Assembly: GCA_010909165.1 (NCBI GenBank)
Contig: VJWM01000117.1
Location: 832,501 to 896,500, forward strand
Source: Anthoceros angustus
Taxonomy: Eukaryota; Streptophyta; Anthocerotopsida; Anthocerotales; Anthocerotaceae
Direction: 5' to 3'
Length of the DNA: 64,000 bases
The stretch's first letter is position 1; each line of letters starts with the position of its first letter. A program made the position numbers and the translations under genes. Below the pieces are notes generated by a model that did no database searches, had not been told where the DNA came from, and saw only the letters and a program-made list of their open reading frames with translations. Positions 46,301 through 59,925 of the stretch are shown here, one piece after another.

Positions 46301-47640
46301 ATACCTGCAGTTACAGCGCCATGCCAAGAGATTAAGACCCTCCTTGCTTAAGCAAAAGGTCATTCCTGCTAATTAAACGTGAAAATCAATATCCAGAACC
46401 ATCCTGATCTATTTTCATTTGAATGCAAAGAGGCTAGAGACAAACCATGATCTGAAGTCAATATAGTCATAGAGGTCATAGTTGCTGTCCCAACTGCATT
46501 GTAAGCAGCTTCTTTGTACAGGAGTGCACCAGTTATAGGAATTTCTGCAGCTTGAGGTTGAAGCGGGTATCCATCACATGACTGTTTGAGCATTTCCACC
46601 ACCATGTGTGCCAGGATCTGGGAAAGCAGGCAGAACATAAGACGCCCAAAACTTACGCTGTGAGCAAATCCAAGATACGGCTAAGCTAGTTCGAGCCTGG
46701 TCAGTGGTCCCAGTAGAGTTAGGCAACATGGATGTCACACCTCCCGATACTTTTCAAACAGCACAAGATATAAGGCCTCCGCAGGGCCGCAGCTTCTCCC
46801 TTTCCTGTACCACACCTTGCTCATGGTGGAATGCCTCTGCATCTCTAGCCCACTCCTCAAGATCATCTGATGTGAGGACAAAATATCTCGCACAACCAAT
46901 AAGGGAATGAGAAACAGGAATCTCAAAAGGAGACATTAACGTATCAATCAGGCACCATTATGGCAATAGTAAGCTCACCTCTTCACCAGACCTTCACACA
47001 AAAGCAGCAGGTGCTTCTCTGGCAGGAGTGACTGAACAGTCTCTTCAGCCTGCCTTGATAGAGCGGCCTTAGCATCTTCAATAGGATTTGAGGCCCCAAC
47101 AACCCGCCCATATTTCGTGGGCCTATACGCATTACATTGAACTACGGACTTGATGAACATCATGCACCGGATGACAAACTGATCAAAACAACGGGGCTCC
47201 CACTTCACTTCTGTGACCTGTGAAAAGCAGAATTGGAAAACAGGTGGCAGCACGGTTTTGTTGCTGAAAGAATAAGGATGAGTCTCCTGCATTTCGGTTA
47301 AAATCTTCATCAACTTCAAGCAAGCCTTCTCGATAAACTCAGAAAGAATTATCCTTGGGGCAGCAGCTCCTGACCATAACAAGAAGCAGCAAAGGCAATA
47401 AGCTTTCAAAGACTTGGTTGGCAATCCTTTCTCCCACAAACAGTCAAAAAGGTCGTTATACATATTCGGAGGCATCACTTACTGCAGAGCAGTAATGACT
47501 GTACAGCTTGTAGAAAACGCGGTGCAACTTCCGTAACAGCAGGAACCTCCTACACGTCAGAAAGTAGTGCATAAACATGGCAGTAATTCTTAAATTAGTA
47601 CATAAGACAGGCCTAGGCAGCAAGACATACTTGAACAGCC
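43351..47640 (-). pseudogene. IPO11: importin-11-like nuclear transport receptor, 5' truncated
   Basis: Importin-beta family member of the importin-11 type, which carries cargo into the nucleus with Ran. Exons read from 47.48 kb down: HPYSFSNKTVLPPVF (about 47230-47280), RYFVLTSDDLEEW and EKLRPC (46.75-46.92 kb), HPNNRILRRRVAFLLGQW (46.2 kb), LLGDNDLAVQV (45.86 kb), FVEFVPSCLQL…CQEFESKV (45.63 kb), QAILGLQRLLSSLGPNSPMC (45.1 kb), HAPAMVPRLLNLYPHLVLAM (44.85 kb), FFAQLTSQPSL (44.2 kb), ILDRLDQIL (43.87 kb). The end is KLNTCAALHGEAAFN…LQQLMM and a stop at 43351. Order and content match plant importin-11. A frameshift near 44595 and others occur. The 5' part, with the importin-beta N-terminal Ran-binding domain, is missing. 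It is cut at about 47640 by the caspase-PPR chimera. Confidence 0.88.
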
Positions 47641-48110
47641 GGTGCAGCCTGCAATCAGTGCTTTCCAATGACAGTGCCTCTTTCAGGCAATGCGTCAAAC
47701 ACCTGCTGTGCATCAACCATGCTGCTGGACTTCCCATACATGTGAATCAAACTGCCAGCTACAAACACATGAGCTTGGAGCCGCTGTCCTACAATCTGCC
47801 TGCGTCACCCAAAAGTCACGGAATCGGGTACAACCATGCCTTCCTGACATCTCTTCGGTTGGAGAGCCCTCAACGATGGCTTCCACCAAAGCGAGGATAA
47901 ATTTTGTGCCTTCTCGGCATCTCTGAAACATAGTTCTCCCATGACTGGTTGAGAAAACGACGAGACAGTCACTCACAGAAAGGCAGGGGTCGAACCTCCC
48001 CAGCTCTCTTGCTGACGAGATGGCTTCTCTTCGACGTCTTAGGCCTTGACGGTTGTCCGTGCCTCGACAAGCATATGATAAAACATAAGGGCGACAAGCC
48101 AAAGGTGTAT
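47641..48110 (-). pseudogene. caspase-like fragment fused to PPR fragment, inverted copy
   Basis: On the minus strand the frame at 47713-48120 reads YACRGTDNRQGLRRRE, then VSDCLVVFSTSHGR and GTKFILALVEAIVE (caspase-like p20 end and p10 start). It passes into PPR-like sequence (MYGKSSSMVDAQQVFDALPE in another frame) at 47680-47750. This is the same chimera as 27.9-28.25 kb, with a short insertion between the two parts. It abuts the truncated importin-11 gene. Only one arm of the palindrome is present here. Confidence 0.6.
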
Positions 48111-48289
48111 GCGAAAACAAAGATTGAGCTACTCCCGAGCTGTCAGTCCGGTCTGGATCTCTTAGGGACTGGACTAATGAGTCGCCCTCAACAAGCTCGT
48201 GGTTGTCGACTGATCTGGAGGATCACCAAGCGTATGAGCTGAAGAGAGATGTGAGCTGCTAGACTTCCAAGTCAGCAATCATTCTACTC

Positions 48290-49020
48290 CTAAATAACCG
48301 AGAGGAAGCTGCAGCTGCAGCTGCTGCAAACGCAGCTCCCGGCCTCAAGTGACGTTGGAGGCCCCTGACTTGAGAAAGTATTCCTTACCTCCCACCCCCG
48401 ACAAAGCTCGCTCCCGCTTTCTGTCTCCCTCAAACAAGTTGGTGCTCGTACTCTGAAACATATCCTCCGGCATCCCACCATCTTCCCTGCCTAGGGCCTC
48501 TGAGCTGGATTGGGAGATGCCAGACGCAGAGCTCTGAACGTCAGACAGAGCACCCACGCACAGGGAATCGGCGCCCACTCCAGCAGCTGCGCAGCCAAGT
48601 CGGCCAGCAATTTCTCGTCATCCAAGGCACCAGCAGATGGTGCAGTTTCTGGTGGCAGCACATCCTGGTCCTCCACCTCCACATCGTCACCCTCATCCTG
48701 GGAGTCCAAACTGCACGGCTCTGAACTGTCGGCGTGTCGCAAATCCTCCTCCAAAACCGGCCTCCTGCAGGCAAGGCTGGGCTGGCAACAGCAGGGCCCA
48801 CCTCAATCTCCTCGAATTGGTCCACATCCACGTTCTCCGGCCCGTGCCGCGTGGCAATCCTTGAGGATATCATCGATCCGCCTGTGGAGGCCTGTACCTC
48901 CATGTTCATCACTGTCATCCTCGTCGCTGCTTTCAGCATCCAGCAATGCATCCAGATCAGAATCATCAGAGAACGTCGTGGGCGCCTCCTCCTGGTGCGC
49001 AATTCAATTTACGCAGCGAT
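48290..49020 (-). CDS. acidic protein of unknown function, frame-broken
   Basis: Minus-strand frames share an acidic, Ser-rich composition. SDDSDLDALLDAESSDEDDS begins near 48990, then RIDDILKD, VDVDQFEEIE, EEDLRHADSSEPCSLDSQDE and DDEKLLADLAAQLLEW lead to a C-terminal Ser/Gly-rich part that ends near 48345. Three frames are needed, so at least two indels are present, or short introns I could not define. No domain is recognised. The codon composition is protein-like. Confidence 0.5.
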
Positions 49021-49734
49021 GGTGAACCTTCACCAAATTCAGCTTCCTTCTTCTTCTCCTTCTCCTTCTCCGTCTCTCCTCCAGTTAATCATCTCTAATG
49101 CAACCAGAAAGTTCAACTTTGGAAATGACATACTATTTCACCAAATGTCCTTCACTGCCCAATTGATCCGAGCACATAGCCAGTGCCCAAAAAAGTAATG
49201 CATTGCGTTGGTTGCTCCACTTGCAACCGGCAAGCACCGAATTCCATCCTAGTAGATCTTGCATCAACGTCTCTGGATCTCAAAAGCCAGTCCTAGAGCT
49301 GAGTTGCATACTGCTCAGCTGGTGCAGCAAAACAGACCAGCTTTTCGCCCGATCATTAGACTGACGAACCGTGCGCAGGCAAATGCCCAGACCTCGAAAC
49401 CCTAACCACATTCTCGTGATGCCCAAGGTTGCTGTTGCTGTTGCTGCCGGTGTGTTGCTGCTGCTCTTCTATGTTCTAGGATGCGGAGCGGTCCTTAATG
49501 ACCGCATTAAACCGATATCAACTGCCATGGCTGTTTTCATTGAGCTGGTTCTCACACTGCCGCCTGCGTTGCATTGCAGAACTCCGTTCCGTGCGACCCA
49601 GGCTTCCATCTCATCATCTTGGGAGGCCTTGCATGAGCTTTCTTCAAATCGCATCCGCTGGGATGTGATGTGTATCTGACCTTACGATTGACTACTGAAG
49701 CTGGTCTTCTCGAACGATGAGGACATAGCAACAC
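49021..49734. other. intergenic, one possible small ORF
   Basis: A plus-strand frame at 49371-49679 encodes 102 residues with a hydrophobic segment (VAVAVAAGVLLLLFYVLG) that could span a membrane. There is no homology I recognise, so it is listed here and not as a gene. Confidence 0.4.
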
Positions 49735-49884
49735 AAGACAGCTGGTGTACAGAAGAATTCACAATGCACCCTTTCTCCTCTCCCGGAGGAGACTAGGACT
49801 GATCGTCTCAAGACAGCTGGTGTACAGAAGAATTCACAATGCACCCTTTCTCCACTCCCGGAGGAGACTAGGACTGATCGTCTC
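49735..49884. repeat. 75 bp tandem repeat, two units
   Basis: 49735-49809 and 49810-49884 both run AAGACAGCTGGTGTACAGAA … ACTAGGACTGATCGTCTC and differ at about one base. The period is a multiple of three, so a minus-strand frame stays open through it. Confidence 0.92.
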
Positions 49885-49975
49885 GGGGAGGCGTGCCCAG
49901 AATGCGGGTCCAATACAGGGCGCAGGCAGCAGCCAAGAAGAATTTTATTGAAGTCCACTAAGGCCGGATTTCTGT

Positions 49976-50070
49976 GGGTACTTCACAACTTATACCATGG
50001 TGTGCCTAAGCTAATTGCACCAAGGGCATCCACTCCCTTTAGGCACCCCATCTAAGTATCGATCTAAGCT
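49976..50070 (-). repeat. dispersed repeat, inverted copy of 28.72 kb
   Basis: Reverse complement of 28721-28816, see there. Flanks differ on both sides, so the repeat moved as a short unit. Confidence 0.75.
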
Positions 50071-50120
50071 CAGGATGCTTAATCACGACGTTCTTATAAA
50101 TGTGTGTCCATTTGTCTAAT

Positions 50121-50232
50121 GTGTGGAGCTTGGAGGTGTTTTAAGAGTAGTTGCGGCCAGGCCTTTGCACCTTTTTAGTCATTCTTTCTGCCCTCACCTT
50201 TGTATGCATCTGTCTTTCCTCTTTCCTTTATG
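50121..50232 (+). repeat. dispersed repeat shared with 57.64 kb
   Basis: GAGGTGTTTTAAGAGT and GTTGCGGCCA followed by CTTTGCACCTTTTTA and CTTTCTGCCCTCAC also occur at 57638-57757. Non-coding. Confidence 0.8.
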
Positions 50233-50722
50233 GGTAGTCACGTTTGATATGCCTTACCATTGATATCTAGACCTAGTTATTTTGGTTCTTTGTAGCACCA
50301 TGCAATACAGTGCAATACCTCTTGCAATCCTTTCTAAGTCTTTTGAATTTTAGTTTATATTACATTTTATAACATAAAATTATAAAAAATAATTTCTTCC
50401 TATACTTTTTGATTTTACCCCTAATCGTTTTATTTTCAATCTTTTTTCATCACCTAGTTTATTATAGAAATTCATAACTATCTTTACCAAATTTTTTTAA
50501 TTTATATTTATCTTATTTGTTATCATTCACAAATTATTTTTGCATCGGATCACACATCCTCAAATTTTTTTAACTCTCTTTAATCTTGATTTGTATTTAT
50601 GTATTGAATTCACGTGTACCAGCAATTCGCACGGGGAGACCTCACATGCCCCGTGATGCGGGAATCCGACCCATGTGGCTTTTTAAATTTTAGAAGTTTT
50701 TGGTTTGAAAGGTTCAAAGAGA
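50233..50722. other. AT-rich intergenic
   Basis: 50340-50610 is A/T-rich without coding potential. No feature seen. Confidence 0.55.
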
Positions 50723-52519
50723 AACATGATAATTTTTGAAGGGGGGAATATAGTAACCCCCTTCGATTGAGACAGCACCCCCTTGTCACGAAGAACACCT
50801 TTCCTAGAACAGCATATCTGCTCTACTTTGATAATGCGCACACCCTTTCTGAGGTCATACCTTTGATAAAAGATGCACTTTCAAGTCTACACCCGAGAAC
50901 TGGAGCACAGTAAGGTGTGGGCCCATTTGCGTTTTAGTAGAATGCATAGAGGGATGTCATTTTCATATGTTTATTACAACCAAAAACTTTTACTTTCAAG
51001 TGGTGGAACACAATGAAAACAATCCTGTACTAGCGGGAGTCTCAGTTCAGTGGTCGTGAGAACATTGCAACAAACAACTGCTAAAGGAGAAAGTGGTCAT
51101 CAGCATCGACAATAGCCATTGAAGAGTGCGGCCTGACGACTCATCCATGCCTTGCGCCGAAACTGAGTCAAGTACCACCGCCATATTCCGGAGGCGCTTC
51201 ATATCGTCCGCCTCAAAGTTGTCGTTCTCCTCCATTGCTTGCTCGTCTTCAATAGTATCATTCTTGGGCCCAGCGTCCGACGGTGTCGACTGCCACACAA
51301 CATCTAGGGTCTGCTGACCCTCATCCAAAAGGTCGCCAGTCGTGGTCTTCAACCTTCTGGCACTCAATGCAACCACTTGGGCTTTAAGGCAATGCCAGCG
51401 TCCTTAAAATGAACAAAGTTAGTTGCCCATGCGCCCATGCAAGCATCCTTAAAATGAACAAAGTTGAGTTATTAAGAAGATATGGGTTTTGAACACGGAA
51501 CCTATTCGTTAGGTCACCTTTCTCCCAATCGTTAGGTCACCTTTCTCCCAAAGACTTGACCAATGGTCCCAAGTTACAAATCTATTGAGCCGCTAAATAT
51601 TCATTTTCTTAAAGACAACCTATGAGGAGGGTAGGCGGTGTGTGCTGGGAGGCGTCGGCCCGTGCCCATGGGCAAGGCATGGCGTGTTGGGCGCCGGCCG
51701 GCGCCATCCATCCCCGCCACGACCACCTATAAACCCCGACGGGTGGTGAGGATAGGGAGGGCACCGGCCGGCCGCCTCCCTCCGCTGCCCATTATGGCCC
51801 TCCTTCCACGCACCCCCTATACGTGGCACTTCCATCGAAAATTCGAGGCTAACCTTAGAAGCAACCTTGGAATGAAGGCTAACCTTAGAAGCAAATGCCG
51901 TCTGGAATCGAGCCAACATCTGGTCGGTCGAGTGTAGAGGTACCTCCTCCCGGAAACATCTGTATGCGGTGGACAAAAAAGCAATAAGGGATAAGCTCTG
52001 CGAGTTGCGTGGCTTCAAACAACCTGCGAGTCAAAGTGCCGCTAAAGATAGTGATGACAATGCAGGAGAAGCTGGACCAAGTGATGACGAAGGATTGAAC
52101 TCTGGGGATGAGTCAAATTGAAATCTCGTTTTTTCCTGGGGTCCCAGAGTTAATGTTGTAAGTCTGGTTGCTGATGTTACTGTGTTAGGGAAATACCCCT
52201 ATCTGTGGCTTTTGTGGTGTCATAACAAAACCACATTTTCCTCCCAAAACTGAGTTTACAATCGTCCCTTCCCGGCAGGAACGGCCTTCCTCACGGTTCC
52301 TACTTTGCATTATTCGAGGTTCGAGTTTGCGACCACCATTCGACACAAACATTGCTGGATAGAAAGTAGTAACTTTGCTGGGTGACACCTTTTTTTTCGG
52401 AGATGTTTTTCGCAATGCCTTCAAAACGCTTTTTTGGGGCCCATCAAAAACCCCCTTCAGAGATTATTTGCGGAAAACCCCCTTCACGATTATTCACCCC
52501 CTTCAAAAATTATCATGTT
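50723..52519. mobile_element. candidate DNA transposon with terminal inverted repeats
   Basis: AACATGATAATTTTTGAAGG (from 50723) is the exact reverse complement of the sequence ending at 52519, and pairing continues through the G/C run into GGAATA/GAATAA. Sub-terminal CCCCCTTC motifs recur at 50757-50764, 52449, 52475 and 52490. Inside, a minus-strand frame at 51047-51376 (acidic) and a plus-strand frame near 51965-52122 (KKAIRDKLCELRGF, then an acidic Ser/Gly-rich end) could be remnants of a coding region. No transposase catalytic motif is recognised, so it is probably non-autonomous. No target duplication is clear. Confidence 0.55.
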
Positions 52520-54209
52520 GAGAGTTTCTTGTCCCGATAGCATTTGGGCCTGTAAGAAGTATGCATCTATCTGGTGTTTTGCCTATATGTAAAACAAGAA
52601 AAGTTTTCTTTTGCTTTTGCACTTTTCGTAGAAAGAAAACAAATTATGCCCACCTTCCTCCCATGTCCATCTCACATTTTTTTTCTTTTCGATCTTCTTT
52701 TTTCGGCTACTAGGGTTTAGGAAGCTTGAGCTTTTATTGAAAAGCAGCCTCCGTGTCTTACGAGAATGTTCGCATTTCTAGGGCTAGAGTTTGGAAGAAC
52801 TAATCTTGATGATCTACTTTGTGTTGTTAGGTGAGCGGAGTTCAGCATCTTCTAGGAGCTTCAAGTGTCTTCGTAGAGAGGATGCTCAATGCCATGCATT
52901 AATTTGTCCCGGTCCTAAGTTTGAAGTGAAGAGTAGACGTTATTAATAGGCGAGATGGGGAATTCCATCTACCCCTGAAGACCGAGGAGGAACAAACCAA
53001 AAAGGGCTAATAGTAAAAGGGGAAGTCCTAGTCCCCTCGAGTGCCTTTGTCATAACTAAAGGGTAGGGGCCGCGAGAACGCGAGCCCCCGCTGTCACAAA
53101 TTATGACGTCTATTCTACCCATAGGTAGATAGTGAGGCCACCCCGGTCGGAGTGCAATGACGAGGGTGACTTCAGGTCATCGGCCTTCTTGATCACCAAT
53201 AGGCCTCGCCACTGGATCAAGAAGTGAAATCCTAAACCTAAGTTTAGAGTGAAATCCTAAACCTAAGTTTGAAGAGAATAATTCAAAAACTGTTTCATAC
53301 GAGAATCTGAGCCCAAGAGACGGAAGCGCATTGAGTTGTCATGCTACTAGGATGCACACATAAAAAAACTCAAAAATGTTATGTTCGTTGCAAAAAATGA
53401 ACGAGTTATAAAAAAAATAACAAAATTTTGTAACCATGGATCCACTCCATCTCTTCTGTTGCACGAGGTAAGCACTTGCATTCATATAAAATACTTCCTC
53501 AACAAGCAACCAAGCAAAACAAATCTAATATACAAATATAGGTGCAAACCAATAACAATAGGGGAGAGTAGCTTGCATGTCGTGACACAAACACACTCTC
53601 CCCACAAGAACAATATGCAAATTGCTCATACTCGCTCTCAGAGTCATAGCTTTGGCCTCCTCACAACACTCTTGTATTGCATATCTAGATATGCTACGAT
53701 CAAAGCTCTTGTGCATTTTTGTGTTTTCGATACATGTCAGTTGGGAGCAACAAGTTTTATATGAAGCCCGAAAATGGTCACTGGGATCAAGGTTTATATG
53801 AAGCCCGAAAAAAGTCACTAGCATCCTCTGTTAAAGGATCTATAGATATATTTACCCTTGGCATCGACATATATTCCTAAGATATCTTATTCGCATCAGC
53901 ATATACCAAAAATATCCTAAAAATATACTATAATATGCACTTCAATTACAGTCCAATAAGTAGCATGATTGGAGTCCAATAAGTAGCATGATTGTACTGT
54001 CACTCCAAGTGCTAAGTGTTTGTCATTTAGTTTCTCACTCTTGTACCAGGGCATAGTCCGTGAAAGGACTGACCAGTGCCCCGTCTTATCTCTTTCTGGA
54101 TAAATATTTAAGAGTACACTACTCAATGTGATCACATGCATAGTAGGGTTGCTGAAGCAAACTTGTCCTCCATCCCAGTTCGACCGCGTCGTCCTGTGAG
54201 TCTTGGACC
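52520..54209. other. intergenic with small tandem duplications
   Basis: A 25 bp unit (GAAATCCTAAACCTAAGTTT) is doubled at 53226-53274. Other short doublets lie at 53757-53815 (TATATGAAGCCCGAAAA) and 53950-53992 (AGTCCAATAAGTAGCATGAT). The frame at 53381-53764 has no recognisable domain. The upstream region of MetAP2 copy 3 is at the right end. Confidence 0.55.
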
Positions 54210-56470
<2,261 letters not shown>

Positions 56471-56854
56471 AAGCTTCTCCCTCGCGTCTGCCTACCGAGA
56501 TGGATCTCAAGTCTCAAGGTACAGCACTCTGATCCTCAGCAACATCAGGCGATGTATTAGGGGCTCCACGTATGTGAGCACCAGAGGTCACGAGGTAAAG
56601 CGTGTTTTCTCACAATCCGCTGTCTATGCGCAATAGCACTAACAGCCTGTGTCACCTAAGCGCCTTTCCCCCCCCTCCCCACGAGGGCGCATTTTTTTAA
56701 GCTGTTTTGAAGCCGGATCATCAGCTGCGGCTGTCTCTGGTTGTACACAAGTTTGGTAATGGTAACTGGCCAGTTTATGGAATTCTCCAAGAGGTGTAGC
56801 CTTGGCCGTGTTTTTTTCCTGGTTTGTTTTCTAAGATAGTGGTAAGCTGTGCCT

Positions 56855-57425
56855 TCAAACATAGATGATGCCCGAATCGAGGGCAGTATCACAATCCTGG
56901 CAAGGCACTGGGCGCAGTCCCTTACAAGCTTTGCAAATCAAGAGGTCGTCGGCAGGACTGGGATGCATCATCTCGCTCTCCTGCAACCATCCCTTGCTCC
57001 ATCTCTCCCGGTCCTGTCGGGGGCAACAGAGCAAAAGCAGGTTGGGGTACCAGAGCAAAGCAGGGCGGGTGATCAGAGCAAAGCAGGGTGGGTGACCATG
57101 ACGGATGTTACAGCAAGTTGCACTCAATGGCGATCCATCCACACACCTTCGAGTTCCTAGAATTTCACCCAGAATTTCTGATGGCCCTCGAGGGAACTCG
57201 AATTTGACCCAGAATTTCTGATGGCCTCGAGGCACAGAATCGAGGGACAGAGCTGGTTCCTGGACCTGTCCCTCTACTCGCAGGTTGCAACCATCATGAG
57301 GAACTAGCCCTGTCCCTCTGTTCTGCCCCTGCCTGGAGGGCATGTGAATCAGCCCTGTTTCTCGGTGCTACGCCTCGAGGCCATCAGAAAGTGGCGTCAC
57401 CCGAAGGTGGGGGCTCAAGAGGTTC
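56855..57425 (-). pseudogene. DnaJ-type zinc-finger gene, decayed copy
   Basis: The minus-strand frame at 56855-57343 keeps exon 3 of the gene at 41.5-42.3 kb (RERWSKGWLQESEMM, ICKACKGLRPVPCQDC, GIIYV). Exon 2 is shuffled, with duplicated short pieces (GPSEILGEIL-like) and no WTAMERTFGW block. It follows MetAP2 copy 3 tail to tail, as the intact gene follows copy 2, so the two genes were duplicated as one block. Confidence 0.8.
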
Positions 57426-57989
57426 ATGTTTTTTGCACCTGCCTATGTCTATGCGGGAGGAGGATGTGGGAGGAGGATGGCATTAAGGATGGGATTCAAT
57501 ATGTGATTGACGATACGGGAGGGCGCTATTGAGGATGCGGAATTGGTCAAATTGATAGCCAAAATTTACGTCTTCTGGTTTCCTACCCAAAATATGAGGA
57601 TCATCATCGGATATGGTTTCATGCGGATGAAAACTTGAAGTGGAGCTTTGAGGTGTTTTAAGAGTGGTTGCGGCCAAGCCCTTTGCACCTTTTTACTCGT
57701 CTTTCTGCCCTCACGTTTGTATGCATCTTTCTCTCTTTTCTCCTTTCCTTTATGGGAGCTCTCACATCAGTTTGTAGAGATATTCAGGGTTGTGGTGGGC
57801 GTGGGTTCGGCATCCTCTGGATGCGGCGGTGTTGGGATCCGTCCGCGCAGGCCAAGGGCATCAGGTTACGGGCTTGACTTGACACCATCCATGAACAACC
57901 CCATAAGCCCTATCATCTGTCCGGAAGTTCCGCCACCAGCCTCCAGTCTCCACCATGATTATCCGTAGCCACACCTGTGGGCCTTGCGG
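57426..57989. other. intergenic with dispersed repeat
   Basis: 57638-57757 matches 50121-50232. No gene supported in the remainder. Confidence 0.5.
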
Positions 57990-58275
57990 TGCTGCAAAGC
58001 GGTTTTGGAAGGCAGGCGGCTTGCGAGGGTCTGAGCCAGCTTGTTGCATCCAGTGGCAGCCTAGAAGTGCTTTGAATAATGAACATTTTTCATCCACCTC
58101 TGGACATTCATCTTTTTAGTTGTTCAAGGTTCTGACTCTTGAACATGTTCCAGAATTCATGAACAACAGCAGGCCCCTGGTTGGTAAAGGGAGGGATGCT
58201 CCGGTCTGAGCATGCATGAATGGCCAGGAATGACGAATGACATCCTGCCCTGCTCCATGAGTAATGGCTAATCCA
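57990..58275 (+). pseudogene. ROCO LRR fragment plus 3' flank repeat
   Basis: 57994-58060 matches the LRR part of copies C and E (LEGRRLARV, SLLHPVAA). It is followed directly at 58085-58275 by the sequence that lies 3' of complete ROCO copies. Everything from LRR to C-terminus is therefore deleted between the two. Confidence 0.75.
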
Positions 58276-58493
58276 GGGCTTCGCAGGTTGCTGCTTTCAG
58301 CAGCAGCGGGGGGGGCTGAATGGAAAGCCTGATTGGCCTCATGTGCCCTCTGTTGTGGTGGTGGGAGGCCAGGTCAATGGACTGACTCCCTTATTGGGGC
58401 AGCTTGACCTCACGTGATGCCTCTTTGTTTGCTGGTTTCCAGCTTGGTGCGCGTCTGGAAATCTGGTTCCTCTGACTGTTTAACCTCGCAACA
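58276..58493. other. intergenic
   Basis: Nothing recognised. It may include the degraded 5' part of the dynamin-related gene. Confidence 0.4.
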
Positions 58494-59637
58494 GAGTTCT
58501 GGAAAGTCGTCTGTGCTGGAGAGCATCGTGGGAAGGGATTTCTTGCCTCGGATCAGATTAGATGCAGATTGGATCTAAAATGCATCTTTTCATGCTGTCG
58601 TTTTTCTTGAAGCCCCAGCTGGATTCAGCATTAGGATGGTGATAGATGTTCAATTCACCTCGGTTTAGGATCGCGGCAAGAAGTGGGCCGGGTAAAGCAG
58701 ATGTATTGCAAATGGCTTCCAACATGATCAGTGCGACGATGATTTGTAGGGATTGTAGGGATTTGTAGGGATTTGTAGGGATTTGTAGGGATTTGTACAG
58801 CTGCACAAGACGGACGATGGTTCCGAATTATATGGCGAATCTGTCCATGGCGCCGAAGAGAAGGTTTACGGATTATGGTCATGTTGTGTACTTGCTTTTG
58901 ATGTGGAGGTCCTCGGGATCTTGCTTGTTGTGCTTTGTGAGGGGACCCATGTTTCACTCTTTCTTCTTAGGTTTAGGGTTCTTTCACTCCTTTTTGCAAG
59001 TGTGGACGGTGAATGTCGAGAAACTTACATATTCTGCTTAGGTCTTTCCATGATTATAGTCGACTTTTGCAAGTTTCGACCTGACGAGTATGTGGTTGCA
59101 GCTGCTATTAGGAAAGAGATATTTGATGAGACCGACAGAGTCACTGGGCGCAGCAAGCAGATCCCTCCCGTTCCGATTCAACTGAGCATATATTCTCCTC
59201 ATGGTATGTCTACCCAGAAGATTTACATCTCAAATTTGAGGGATTTACTTGTGGCCCTACGGTCAAATGAACGATGAAATCAGATTGTGAAACAAGTCGA
59301 CAGTATCTTTCACCCTCATGATCATATGCACGTGCTAGTAGTCAAGACGATCTGTATGCAAGGTTTGAAGTTTGTCAGGATGAGGCATAACAGGTTGCCA
59401 CTCTATGATGTGATGCAGTGGTAAACTTGACTCTCATTGATCTTCAAAAGTTGGTGTTGGTAAGTGCTCCTTATGCCTATGACCATGCCTGTAGAGGATG
59501 AGCCAGGGGAAAGTGGTAAATTAGAGCTAATTTCGGATGAGCCAGGGGAAAGTGGTAAATTAGAGCTAATTAATTTTTCTGTGTCACCTGCAGAGGGACA
59601 GCCCGACAGCAATATGGTTCGGTCATACGTCGAGAAG
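58494..59637 (+). pseudogene. dynamin-related protein 1-like fragment
   Basis: GTPase domain pieces of a DRP1-type dynamin. The P-loop SSGKSSVLESIVGRDFLPR is at 58494-58551 and LHKTDDGSELYGE at 58801-58840, then KRRFTDYG in another frame. VRKEI-like AAAIRKEIFDETDRVTGRSK and PVPIQLSIYSPH are at about 59095-59203, VNLTLIDL at 59421-59444 and EGQPDSNMVRSYVEK at 59592-59636. The segment between the P-loop and LHK (switch 1, with the TRRPL motif) is replaced by non-coding DNA that ends in a 10 bp tandem array. The DLPG motif is altered to DLQK. DRP1 proteins drive membrane fission at the plasma membrane and cell plate. This copy stops after the first third. Confidence 0.8.
58741..58797. repeat. 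10 bp tandem repeat
   Basis: ATTTGTAGGG repeats about five times directly before the acceptor-like TTGTACAG of the dynamin exon. Confidence 0.9.
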
Positions 59638-59753
59638 GTACTTTCCCGATCCTTGATGCCTTAATGCGATCATGCGCTCGTCTGGACTCCACAGGCTCCG
59701 CAGCGCTGCTCCAGCTGCTTGCAGGCAGTCTGTTAAGTACCCTGGTGAGCATC

Positions 59754-59925
59754 GTCCAGATTGTCACACTTCCGACGCATGGCCACCAGACAGGAGCCGA
59801 TAAAACTAATCATCATTCTCGGATATAGTTAGGAACCATTGATGTCAAGGACGTCCAGATTGTCACACTTCCGACGCATGGCCACCAGACAGGAGCCGAT
59901 AAACTAATCGTCCTTCTCGGATATA
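59754..59925 (+). repeat. ~99 bp tandem duplication in gene X
   Basis: GTCCAGATTGTCACACTTCC starts at 59754 and 59853. The second unit is continued after the inserted element at 60646. Confidence 0.88.

Noticed and set aside
53226-53274. CCTAAACCTAA read as interstitial telomere repeat
   Set aside because: Only a 25 bp doublet. The seven-base plant telomere unit is not tandemly repeated.
58741-58797. ATTTGTAGGG array considered as telomeric
   Set aside because: The period is 10 bp and the sequence differs from TTTAGGG.
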